DNA of 6,521 nt from Bacteroidota bacterium. Lineage in GTDB: Bacteria; Bacteroidota; Bacteroidia; Bacteroidales; SZUA-534. Positions 1-6,521 of the stretch are shown one piece after another (within the stretch, counting starts at the first letter, position 1; each line of letters opens with the position of its first letter). The notes below the pieces were generated by a model. That model made no database searches, was not told the DNA's origin, and worked only from the letters and a program-made list of their open reading frames with translations. The DNA lies in NCBI GenBank assembly GCA_020047835.1, contig JAIFNJ010000076.1, forward strand, positions 1 through 6,521, given 5' to 3'. A program made the translations under genes and the position numbers.

Positions 1-79
1 TATTCTGAATACTTTGTTTTTTTGGTATTAACAAACGTTGTTCATTAGAAAAAGGGTTTTACACTAATATGTATTATTT

Positions 80-1472
80 ATGAATAGTTCGTCGCATAAA
101 ATCCCGGTGTGGGAAAAAATCGGTTACAGCTTAGGAGATTTCTCGGCAAATCTGGTTTTTCAGACATTAATAACCTATTTAGCTTATTTCTACACTGATA
201 TTTATGGGCTTAAAAACAACCACGCTTCGCTTATTATGTTAACTGTTGGCTTGGTTGCCGCATTTGTTTTTAATCCAATAGTTGGAGTTTTAGCCGACAG
301 GACCAAATCAAGGTGGGGAAAATTCAGGCCATGGATACTATATACCGCAATACCTTTAGGCGTTGTAGCTTTGCTGGCATTCACTACCCCCCATTTTGAA
401 TATAAAGGTAAAGTAATTTATGCTGCAGTTACCTACACCTTATTATTGTTGTTATATGCTAGCAGTAACTTACCATACTCGGCACTTAGTGGAGTAATCA
501 CGGGTGATATGAAGGAACGAAACAGCATTTCTTCCATACGGTTTGTGGCTGTAATGTTTGCCCAGTTCTTTGTAAATGTTTTTATGTTACCTATAATTAA
601 ATTTGCTGGAAATGGAGATAAAGCCGCCGGTATTGAGATAGTAATGACATGGATGGCCATAATTGGAACCATAATGTTGTTAATAACCTTTTTTAGTACC
701 CGGGAACGCATTATTCCATCGGCCGAGCAAAAATCTACTTTAAAAGAAGATTTAACCGATTTAACAAAAAACAGACCTTGGATTATCGCGTTATTCGTAA
801 CGATCCTCATTTTTATTACGCTAGCCATGAAAGGCGGTGCTTATGTATATTATTTTAACAATTATGTCGATAAAGCAGTTTTGGCCGGATTTATAGCTCC
901 TATTTTAAGCTTTCTTTCTTCAATTGGAATGAACTTCTTTGAATCCGATCCCGTATCAGCCGGATTTGGTTTATTTCAAGCCGGTGGAATTATTCTAATG
1001 ATATTTGGGATATCATTATCAAAAAAGCTTGCTGACAAGTTTGGTAAACGGGATGTTTATGGCGCTTTCTTATTCCTTTCCACAATCTTTATTCTGATTT
1101 TTTTCTTTTTTCCTCCCCAAAGTGTGGCCTTGATGTTTTTATCATTATTCCGAATGGAAAAACAATCGGAGAGCAACAGCAATTATTTTTTCAGCTATGA
1201 TGGTTGGACTTAAATCGGGATTGGCTATAGGTGGTGCTTTAGTTGCTTGGATTTTAGGACTTTATGGATATCTACCTATTGAGACCTCTCTGCAAGGACA
1301 ACAAATTGTTCAACCGGAAACCGTTGCCCAGGGAACTAAAATGCTGGTAAGTATTTTTCCATCAATTCCATTTTTAATGGCCGTTGGATTGCTTTTCTTT
1401 TACGATATCAATAAAAATAAAGAGATTCAGATTGAGCAGGATTTATACAAACAAAGAAATTCAACCAACTAA
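80..1472 (+). pseudogene. GPH-family (MelB/YicJ-type) sugar:cation symporter, interrupted by internal deletion and frameshift
   Basis: An inner-membrane sugar importer of the glycoside-pentoside-hexuronide (MFS_2) family, expected to take up xylose-containing oligosaccharides or glycosides released by the neighbouring xylanase. The first reading frame (80-1213) starts at ATG 80 and carries the family N-terminus (WEKIGYSLGDF, residues 11-21) and the signature LADRTKSRWGKFRPW (71-85). Hydrophobic helices follow up to about residue 355. The rest of the protein lies in the next frame, from about 1144 to 1472, and begins with the conserved DYSEWKNNRRAT stretch; its last helices end in a charged tail. 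Compared from memory with E. coli YicJ, about 22 residues (the segment containing the P-x-x-W...AD motif before DYSEW) are absent at the join, so this is a deletion rather than a one-base slip. The 17-bp overlap of the two open frames is incidental. As written the product should be non-functional. D20 (MelB D19) is kept, but the MelB cation-site positions D55 and D59 are A61 and N65. Family call is firm; substrate is inferred from neighbours. Confidence 0.88.
1139..1146 (+). other. deletion/frameshift junction inside the transporter gene
   Basis: Up to about base 1144 the frame of ATG 80 reads family-like sequence (PPQSVALMF then LS). From about 1144 only the +1 frame reads family-like sequence (tat tcc gaa tgg = YSEW, preceded by a codon ending in 'at' that would be Asp in relatives). 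Between these points GPH proteins normally have about 22 more residues. The frame change requires a loss of 3n+2 bases, so 65 or 68 bases fit best. The exact breakpoints cannot be fixed without an intact homologue. Confidence 0.7.
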
Positions 1473-1483
1473 ACTTTTGAATT

Positions 1484-2626
1484 ATGAATACAAAAATTAG
1501 AAATCAGAAATTACCGATGCTTTTTTTGCTGGCTGGGCTAATTGGTCTTACGGCATGTAATCAATCTCAAAAGCAACCTGCTTCAACCGCAGCTCTAAAG
1601 ACCGCGTATGAAGGCAAGTTTTACATGGGAGCCGCATTAAATACCCGCCAAATTGAAGGGACTGACACCAGTTCATTGGCCGTGGTTAAGGAACACTTTA
1701 ATTCCATTGTGGCCGAAAACTGCATGAAGAACGAGGTGATTCATCCACAGCAAAATAAATATAACTTCGACTTATCGGATAAATTTGTGGCATTTGGTGA
1801 ACAGAATAACATGTTCATTATAGGACACACATTGGTCTGGCATTCGCAAGTGGCGCCCTGGTTTTTTGTAGATAATGAGGGAAACAAAGTTACCCGTGAC
1901 ACCCTGATTAACCGGCTTAAAGATCACATTTACACCATTGTTGGACGATATAAAGGCCGGGTAAATGGCTGGGATGTGGTCAATGAAGCCCTTGATGACA
2001 GGGATGGAATTCGAAAAAGCCCATGGACTGAAATAATTGGTGACGAATTTATTGAATTGGCTTTTCAGTTTGCCCACGAAGCTGATCCAGCTGCCGAACT
2101 CTATTACAATGATTATAATTTGTATGACCCACGCAAAAGGGCTGAATGCGTTAAGCTTGTTCAAAACCTGAAACAAAAAGGTATTAAGATAGATGCAGTA
2201 GGTGAACAAGGACATTATGGGCTTGGTACTCCCGATTTAAAGGATGTGGAAGCCAGTATCGTAGCTTTTTCAGAATTAGGTGTGAAGGTTATGATTACTG
2301 AACTGGACATTAGCGTATTGCCTTTTCCAGGAAACTTGTCGGCCGATGTGGCGTTATCATACCAAAACGATCCCTCCTATAACCTTTACACGGCTGGGCT
2401 GCCCGATTCGGTTCAAAACCTGTTGACGCAGAATTACACCGATTTATTTAAGCTCTTTATTAAACATTCCGATGCTATTACCCGGGTAACTTTTTGGGGA
2501 GTTAACGATGGTAATTCCTGGAAAAACAATTGGCCGGTAAGAGGCCGGACGGATTATCCATTGCTTTTCGACCGGAACAACCAACCAAAACCGGCATTCG
2601 TTGAAATAATGAATTTAGTGAAATAA
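1484..2626 (+). CDS. GH10 endo-1,4-beta-xylanase, lipoprotein
   Basis: Hydrolyses internal beta-1,4 links of xylan with retention of configuration. The 380-residue protein starts with a lipoprotein signal peptide (charged residues 4-9, hydrophobic core 11-22, lipobox LTAC with acylated Cys25). A short linker and one complete GH10 barrel follow (about 40-378). Visible GH10 hallmarks are the GHTLVWH strand (114-120), the acid/base glutamate E168 in WDVVNEA, the nucleophile E273 in ITELDI, and WGVNDGNSW (338-346) near the C-terminus. There is no carbohydrate-binding module. The residues after Cys25 (NQSQKQP) lack the acidic run of Bacteroidota surface-export signals, so I infer a periplasm-facing anchor that would act on oligosaccharides. 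ATG 1484 lies 11 nt after the transporter stop, and the GH43 gene follows 26 nt downstream, so all three are probably co-transcribed. The gene is intact although both neighbours are broken. Confidence 0.96.
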   Translation: MNTKIRNQKLPMLFLLAGLIGLTACNQSQKQPASTAALKTAYEGKFYMGAALNTRQIEGTDTSSLAVVKEHFNSIVAENCMKNEVIHPQQNKYNFDLSDKFVAFGEQNNMFIIGHTLVWHSQVAPWFFVDNEGNKVTRDTLINRLKDHIYTIVGRYKGRVNGWDVVNEALDDRDGIRKSPWTEIIGDEFIELAFQFAHEADPAAELYYNDYNLYDPRKRAECVKLVQNLKQKGIKIDAVGEQGHYGLGTPDLKDVEASIVAFSELGVKVMITELDISVLPFPGNLSADVALSYQNDPSYNLYTAGLPDSVQNLLTQNYTDLFKLFIKHSDAITRVTFWGVNDGNSWKNNWPVRGRTDYPLLFDRNNQPKPAFVEIMNLVK

Positions 2627-2652
2627 AGTAAACCCCGCTAATATCCGGAATC

Positions 2653-3623
2653 ATGACCAAATCAAGATACCTAGTAAATCATTTATACACCGCCGACCCA
2701 TCGGCCCATGTATTCAATGGAAAACTATACATTTATCCATCGCACGATGTGGAATCAGGAATTCCTGAAAACGACCTGGGCGACCATTTTGATATGCGCG
2801 ATTATCATGTTTTTTCGATGGATGATGTGGATGGCCCGGTAACTGACCACGGTATGGTGCTTGACGTTAAAAACATTCCTTGGGCAGGTCGTCAATTGTG
2901 GGCACCTGATGTGGCGAAAAAAACGGAACCTATTATTTATACTTTCCTTTGAAAGATAAAAACGATGTGTTCCATATCGGAGTGGCTATTGCCAACAAAC
3001 CCGAGGGCCCTTTTACACCGGAACCCCGCCCCATTGATGGCAGTTATAGCATTGATCCCGCTGTTTTAAAAGATAACACTACCGATTATTACATCTACTT
3101 TGGTGGTTTATGGGGTGGACAATTACAGCAGTATCGGAAAAACAAAGCCATTGAATGCGGTGCAGAACCAGCCAACAACGAACAGGCTTTGTGTGCAAAA
3201 GTTGCTAAATTGAGTGCCAACATGATTGATTTTGCTGAAGAACCCCGAGATGTGGTTATATTGGATGAAAATGGTGAACCCTTAAAGGCTGGTGATCATG
3301 ATCGTCGCTATTTTGAAGGACCCTGGATGCACAAATACAAAGGAAAATACTATTTCTCATACTCTACCGGAAATACCCACCTCCTTTGTTATGCCATTGG
3401 GGATAACCCTTATGGTCCGTTTACTTACCAAGGGGTTATTTTAACTCCGGTGGTTGGTTGGACTACCCACCATTCCATTTGTGAATTTAAAGGGAAATGG
3501 TATTTGTTTCACCACGACAGCAAACCATCGGGCGGTAAAACCTGGCTTCGAAGTATTAAGGTGGTGGAATTAAAGTACAATCCTGATGGAACCATTGTTA
3601 GGTTGGATGGATTATTAACATAG
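2653..3623 (+). pseudogene. GH43 beta-xylosidase / alpha-L-arabinofuranosidase, one-base frameshift
   Basis: A five-bladed propeller glycosidase that would remove xylose or arabinose from xylo-oligosaccharides. No signal peptide is present, so it would act in the cytoplasm after import. The first frame (ATG 2653 to stop 2952) reads correctly to ...WAPDVAKK and then derails. Adding one A to the A7 tract at 2917-2923 restores N-G-T-Y-Y-L-Y-F-P-L and joins the second open frame, which runs to the TAG at 3621-3623. The repaired protein has 323 residues, a plausible length for a single-domain GH43. All three catalytic carboxylates are visible in repaired numbering: general base D15 (TADPSAH), pKa-modulating D135 (SIDPAVL) and general acid E222 (YFEGPW). 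An annotation pipeline would report two genes (2653-2952, and 2949-3623 from a TTG). Exact specificity cannot be read from the sequence; a GH43_1-like cytoplasmic enzyme is my guess. Family call is firm. Whether the lesion is real, a sequence error or bypassed by slippage is open. Confidence 0.88.
2917..2923 (+). other. A7 homopolymer, site of the GH43 frameshift
   Basis: Seven consecutive A residues follow GTGGCG. The zero frame reads AAA AAA ACG and hits TGA at 2950-2952. With eight A's, or with a -1 ribosomal slip after the second AAA, the frame becomes AAC GGA ACC and continues through the whole GH43 domain. The tract lacks an A in the position before the first AAA codon, so it is not the ideal A-AAA-AAA slippery heptamer, although the second AAA codon can re-pair perfectly after a -1 slip. 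Confidence 0.9.
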
Positions 3624-3705
3624 CCAAATTGTTGGATTGGCTGGTGTTTCAAATTAGATTCTATGGGTAAAATCCAATCCTTTTTCTTTTTGTTCTTGGC
3701 AAAAA

Positions 3706-3748
3706 ATTAAAAAGCCCTGATTTGCAGGACAAATCAGGGCTTTTTAAT
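3706..3748. terminator. bidirectional intrinsic terminator between convergent operons
   Basis: A perfect 19-bp inverted repeat (3706-3724 with 3730-3748) encloses a five-base loop (CAGGA, 3725-3729). The inner stem holds a GCCCTGA/TCAGGGC core flanked by A5 on one side and T5 on the other, so a GC-rich hairpin followed by a U-run forms on either strand. It lies 83 nt after the GH43 stop and 15 nt beyond the caspase stop, as expected for a shared terminator of convergent transcripts. Confidence 0.93.
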
Positions 3749-3753
3749 AGACC

Positions 3754-3765
3754 TTATTATCATTA
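3754..3765 (-). other. four in-frame tandem stop codons ending the caspase gene
   Basis: On the minus strand the coding frame ends TAA TGA TAA TAA without interruption. The first TAA (3765-3763) is the real stop; the next three codons would catch any readthrough before the terminator hairpin. Confidence 0.85.
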
Positions 3766-5061
3766 TTTAATGGTCCAAGTTCTCCAAACCTCTTGTGAGT
3801 TGGTACTTACATTTATTTTAGGGTTTTGCTCTTTATCATTAATTAATAACGATTGCAACGAAACCTTATCGGTAACATATTCCGACAGTTCAGCATAGGT
3901 TACATTGCCGCCCGTTTCTTTCAGTTTCTTAAGCAAATAATAGGTAAATATGCCATGGTGCTGAGCTTTGTATGGCAACGACGATTGTTCGCCACTGCTG
4001 GCACTGAAAACAACCAAATTTCCTTTTATCGCGTTATCGGCATCTACTTTGGGATTAATTTTTACCCCCCGGGCAGCTAATAATCCTTGATTACGGGCAC
4101 CTCCAGAAAAACAGGCATCAATAAAAACAGTTAACCGCTCCGATGGAAATTCAGTAAGTTTTTCGTAAAAGTTTTTAAGTAAAATGCCTTCGTTGGCATT
4201 TTTTCCACTCACATCTACGGGCATCAAATAGGCTTCCTTTGTTACCTCATCGGGTAATCCATGGCCGGCGTAATAAACAAAAAAAGTGGCCTTGCCTTGG
4301 GTGGCTTTAATTAATTTGTTAGCTTTTGAAATGGCCTGATTCATTTGCCCAGTGGTGGCATCCAATAAAAAGATAACGTTTTCTTCTGGTACTCCCATCG
4401 TTTTGATGCAATATTCTTTAACGGCACTGGCATCGTTGCGGGCATAAGCTACGTTAATTTCGCCTCCTATGTCAACTTGATGAGAGCTGTAATCTTCGTT
4501 CCCTATAATCAATGCAAAACGGTTTGGGAATTGATTGGGCGTTATTGGAATGTTTTGATCCACATCGGACTTCCTTTCGAACACATATTCTGGTTTTGCA
4601 CCCCCGGTGGGAACATAAACAATCTGTTTTTGAAAAACAGTGTCCGTTTTACCGGCTTTTTTGCTCATATTAATATACACTTCCGAATCATACTTTCTTG
4701 CAGCACCCGTAGCAAAATCGAGTGGAATTGTCAATGGAGCCGAATAGATAAAAAGAAAGTTAAGCCAGACGAGATTGTTTGTCTCAGCATTATCATAAGT
4801 CTTGCCATCTTCATACCCCTCTTGCTTAAACGTATAAACATATTGGTTTTTAGTGTTTTCGCTTGATGCTGGAACTCTTCTTGGGAGACTGATTTCAGCA
4901 GGCGTTTTTTGATAGGTATTCCGTCCATTAACAAATATTTCGGATCCCGGAGGATTGGTATTGAAGCGGATGGTTTGTTTTGAACCGCTGAAAATAGTGG
5001 CACATCCGGTAACCAGAATCAACAACAATAACGAAAAAAGGAGGTTTTTAGGTGGCTTCAT
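3763..5061 (-). CDS. lipoprotein with PEGA-like N-terminal region and caspase-like (C14) peptidase domain
   Basis: A predicted envelope-anchored caspase homologue of 432 residues; its substrate and role are unknown. Signal peptide residues 1-19 end in lipobox LVTG-C20. A PEGA-like beta domain follows (about 23-90, with NPPGSEIFVNG...KTPAEISL), then a hydrophobic stretch ending DFATGAA (about 95-121), as often seen in 'GCATIFSG' lipoproteins. A linker leads to the peptidase domain (about 180-425). That domain opens with RFALIIGNEDY (181-191) and has the catalytic His267 in YYAGHG and Cys317 in FIDACFSGG, so the dyad is intact, and it ends with a typical EQNPKI tail. No acidic export signal follows Cys20, so a periplasmic orientation is inferred. 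ATG 5061 is chosen. A TTG eight codons earlier (5083-5085) lies inside the predicted -7 promoter box and would add residues before a normal signal peptide. The gene follows sufT by 89 nt but has its own promoter. Domain calls are strong, function is open. Confidence 0.93.
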   Translation of the reverse strand: MKPPKNLLFSLLLLILVTGCATIFSGSKQTIRFNTNPPGSEIFVNGRNTYQKTPAEISLPRRVPASSENTKNQYVYTFKQEGYEDGKTYDNAETNNLVWLNFLFIYSAPLTIPLDFATGAARKYDSEVYINMSKKAGKTDTVFQKQIVYVPTGGAKPEYVFERKSDVDQNIPITPNQFPNRFALIIGNEDYSSHQVDIGGEINVAYARNDASAVKEYCIKTMGVPEENVIFLLDATTGQMNQAISKANKLIKATQGKATFFVYYAGHGLPDEVTKEAYLMPVDVSGKNANEGILLKNFYEKLTEFPSERLTVFIDACFSGGARNQGLLAARGVKINPKVDADNAIKGNLVVFSASSGEQSSLPYKAQHHGIFTYYLLKKLKETGGNVTYAELSEYVTDKVSLQSLLINDKEQNPKINVSTNSQEVWRTWTIK

Positions 5062-5082
5062 GTTAAATTGAGTTTGTGGCAG

Positions 5083-5113
5083 CAAATCTAAATTTAAATG
5101 ATTTAAAAACCAA
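5083..5113 (-). promoter_or_regulatory. Bacteroidota-type promoter for the caspase-lipoprotein gene
   Basis: On the minus strand a TTG (-33 element, 5113-5111) is followed after exactly 20 bp by TAGATTTG (5090-5083), a full match to the Bacteroidota -7 consensus TAnnTTTG. The expected transcript start is a few bases further on, leaving a leader of roughly 15-20 nt before ATG 5061. The spacer is very A+T rich. No operator-like repeat is evident. Confidence 0.72.
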
Positions 5114-5150
5114 CAATTTCGTTGCGTATCTAACTAAATATTATTGAAAA

Positions 5151-5456
5151 CTAAAGCATACCCAATTCCAATTTTGCTTCCTCGGTCATCATTTCCATAG
5201 TCCAGGGTGGATCAAACACCAGATTAATGGTGGCTTCCGATATTTCGTCAACTTGTTCCATTTTCTGTTTTATTTCAGCAATAATGCTGTCGGCAACCGG
5301 GCAACCGGGAGCCGTTAGGGTCATTTCCACTTCCAGTTTTCCACTTTCTTCTTTTAGGTTGTAAATCAATCCCAGATCATAAATATTAACCGGTATTTCC
5401 GGGTCGTATATGGTTTTTAATTCGGCAACCAACTTATCTTCGAGTTCTTGCTTCAT
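5151..5456 (-). CDS. sufT: SufT-like DUF59/MIP18-family Fe-S assembly protein
   Basis: A single-domain MIP18 (DUF59) protein of 101 residues, a family involved in maturation or transfer of Fe-S clusters. Visible hallmarks are the YDPEIPVNIYDLGLIY stretch (17-32), the conserved cysteine C52 in TAPGCPVAD, and the C-terminal FDPPWTMEMMTEEAK...LGML (81-101) typical of SufT/YitW-like members. ATG 5456 is chosen over an upstream TTG (5513) because AAGGA (5469-5465) sits eight bases before it and the ATG gives the usual family N-terminus. It lies 62 nt after sufE and is probably the last gene of the suf transcript. No hairpin is visible after its stop, so some readthrough into the caspase gene is possible. 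PaaD-like relatives share the domain, but the suf context favours SufT. Confidence 0.92.
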   Translation of the reverse strand: MKQELEDKLVAELKTIYDPEIPVNIYDLGLIYNLKEESGKLEVEMTLTAPGCPVADSIIAEIKQKMEQVDEISEATINLVFDPPWTMEMMTEEAKLELGML

Positions 5457-5464
5457 GGTTTTAT

Positions 5465-5469
5465 TCCTT
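5465..5469 (-). promoter_or_regulatory. Shine-Dalgarno sequence of sufT
   Basis: AAGGA on the minus strand lies eight bases before ATG 5456. It decides the start of the DUF59 gene against the longer TTG-initiated reading. Confidence 0.65.
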
Positions 5470-5518
5470 AATTTTAAAAAATACTGCTCCTTGCTGCATT
5501 CCTTCTGGAGCAAATAAG

Positions 5519-5947
5519 TTATCCATTCATCTTGGTATGATAAGCCAATGCATACATTTTTATCTGTTTCACCATCGATGACAATCCATTGGATCGGGTA
5601 GGCGACAGATTTTCATGCAACCCAATTTTATCAATAAAATAGAGGTCGGCATCCATTATTTCTTCAGGACTTAAATCCGACATTACCCTTACCAACAAAG
5701 CAATAATCCCCTTGGTAATAATAGCATCACTGTCGGCTGTAAATTTAATTTTTCCATCAACCAGTTCGGCATCGAGCCACACCTTGCTTTGGCAGCCTTT
5801 AATCAAGGTGTTTTCACTCTTTACTTTATCCGATACAGGAGGCAACTCCTTGCCAATGTCAATCAGATAGGAGTATTTGTCCATCCAATCGGTAAATACT
5901 CCAAACTCCTCAATTACCGCATCCTGACGTTTATTAATTTCGCTCAT
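5519..5947 (-). CDS. sufE: SufE cysteine desulfuration protein (sulfur acceptor)
   Basis: SufE takes persulfide sulfur from the SufS active-site cysteine and passes it to the SufBCD scaffold for Fe-S cluster assembly in the cytoplasm. The protein has 142 residues from ATG 5947, close to the usual SufE length. The acceptor cysteine is C52 in IKGCQSKVWL, matching E. coli SufE Cys51. The C-terminal IGLHENLSPTRSNGL block (about 108-122) is also characteristic of SufE and separates it from SufU. The ATG follows the sufS TAG after a single base, which suggests translational coupling. A TTG at 5956 would add three residues (MNS) and overlap sufS; it has an AAGGTGG eight bases upstream, but that sequence also encodes sufS, so ATG is preferred with some doubt. 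Confidence 0.95.
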   Translation of the reverse strand: MSEINKRQDAVIEEFGVFTDWMDKYSYLIDIGKELPPVSDKVKSENTLIKGCQSKVWLDAELVDGKIKFTADSDAIITKGIIALLVRVMSDLSPEEIMDADLYFIDKIGLHENLSPTRSNGLSSMVKQIKMYALAYHTKMNG

Positions 5948-5948
5948 A

Positions 5949-6521
5949 CTATTCAAATAATTCTACCACCTTTAAAAGGCCTTTGTATAATTCATCAATT
6001 TCCTGTTTGGTATTATAGAACGCAAAACTGGCCCTAACTGTTCCAGAAATTCCATAGTGTTGCATTACCGGCTCGGTGCAATGGGTTCCAGTGCGAACGG
6101 CTATCCCCATTTTATCGAGAATCATGCCCACATCGAAAGGGTGCAACCCTTTTAAATTGAATGAGATAACGCTGGCTTTTTTTCGTGCATTTCCTATAAT
6201 TTCAAGCCCGGGAATGGTCAACAGTCTTTGTTGGCCATATTCCAACAGTTCCTTTTCATAAGCAGCAATGTTTTCAATACCCAACGCGGTAACATATTTT
6301 ATTGCTTCGGCTAATGCAATGGCATCAACATAATTTGGGGTTCCCGCCTCAAATTTATAGGGCAACTGATTAAAAGTTGTTCTTTCAAAACTCACGCTTT
6401 CAATCATTTCACCACCTCCTTGATAAGGTGGCATTTGGTTCAGCCACATCTCTTTTCCGTAAACTACCCCAATTCCGGTAGGACCGTATATTTTATGACC
6501 TGAAAATACGTAAAAGTCACA
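5949..6521 (-). CDS. sufS: SufS group II cysteine desulfurase, C-terminal 190 residues (5' end outside window)
   Basis: A PLP enzyme that removes sulfur from L-cysteine, forming an enzyme persulfide and alanine, as the sulfur source of the SUF pathway. The frame is open to the window edge, starting CDFYVFSGHKIYGPTG. The PLP-binding lysine is residue 10 of the visible part (SGHK; E. coli Lys226), so roughly the first 215 residues are missing. Further landmarks are MPPYQGGGEMI, the FEAGTPN segment and the persulfide-forming cysteine at visible residue 148 in RTGTHCTEP (E. coli Cys364), so both key residues are present. The internal ATG at 6449 is not the start. The stop TAG (5951-5949) abuts sufE. 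Group II assignment rests on the RTGxHC loop and the adjacent sufE. Confidence 0.97.
   Translation of the reverse strand, partial: CDFYVFSGHKIYGPTGIGVVYGKEMWLNQMPPYQGGGEMIESVSFERTTFNQLPYKFEAGTPNYVDAIALAEAIKYVTALGIENIAAYEKELLEYGQQRLLTIPGLEIIGNARKKASVISFNLKGLHPFDVGMILDKMGIAVRTGTHCTEPVMQHYGISGTVRASFAFYNTKQEIDELYKGLLKVVELFE

Noticed and set aside
1..79. Promoter for the xylan operon
   Set aside because: Partial matches exist (TACTTTG near 10-16, several TTG), but none gives TAnnTTTG with a -33 element at the right spacing. The promoter may lie left of the window.
69..83. Four-codon mini-ORF (ATG TAT TAT TTA TGA) overlapping the transporter start
   Set aside because: A possible leader or coupling peptide, but too short and A+T rich to distinguish from chance; no RBS-like sequence precedes it.
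433..828. Open frame of 131 codons on the minus strand inside the transporter gene
   Set aside because: It is antisense to a clearly recognisable GPH coding region and has no family resemblance.
1772..2215. Open frame of 147 codons on the minus strand inside the GH10 gene
   Set aside because: It is a shadow of the GH10 barrel; the sense strand carries the catalytic motifs.
3634..3680. Inverted repeat GGATTGG / CCAATCC followed by a T-rich run after the GH43 stop
   Set aside because: A seven-bp stem with a 33-base loop is weak, and the strong hairpin at 3706-3748 explains termination.
4477..4866. Open frame of 129 codons on the plus strand opposite the caspase gene
   Set aside because: It is antisense to conserved PEGA/caspase sequence and shows no recognisable domain or start context.
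5457..5513. TTG-initiated 19-residue extension of the DUF59 protein
   Set aside because: The extension is not family-like, and a good AAGGA lies before ATG 5456.

Overview
The window looks like chromosomal DNA of a Bacteroidota member, possibly a Marinilabiliales/Prolixibacteraceae-like polysaccharide degrader (genus-level placement is a guess). The evidence is the A+T-rich sequence, lipoprotein signal peptides in secreted enzymes, a Bacteroidota-type promoter (TTG, 20 bp, TAGATTTG), a GPH transporter next to xylan hydrolases, and a suf cluster ending in sufS-sufE-sufT. No gene-free stretch exceeds 300 bases. I saw no tRNA, rRNA, CRISPR array or insertion sequence.

Left half, + strand (80-3623): a compact xylan-utilisation cluster of a GPH-family sugar transporter, a GH10 endo-xylanase lipoprotein and a cytoplasmic-type GH43 glycosidase. 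Gaps are 11 and 26 nt, so it reads as one operon. The expected division of labour is that the xylanase cuts xylan or its oligosaccharides in the envelope, the transporter imports the products, and the GH43 enzyme trims them inside the cell. Two of the three genes are broken as written. The transporter lacks about 22 codons and changes frame near 1140. The GH43 gene changes frame at an A7 tract (2917-2923), where one extra A would restore it. This is either real decay of the operon or errors in the sequence.

Middle (3706-3748): a perfect 19-bp hairpin lies between the convergent halves and serves as a probable bidirectional terminator.

Right half, - strand (6521 down to 3763): the 3' part of a suf Fe-S assembly operon, with sufS (5' end outside the window), sufE and a sufT-like DUF59 gene. 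Then, behind its own promoter, comes a lipoprotein with a PEGA-like N-terminal part and an intact caspase-like (C14) peptidase domain. This envelope-anchored caspase homologue is the least understood gene here. The suf genes are ordinary housekeeping genes; the link between them and the caspase gene may be only adjacency.
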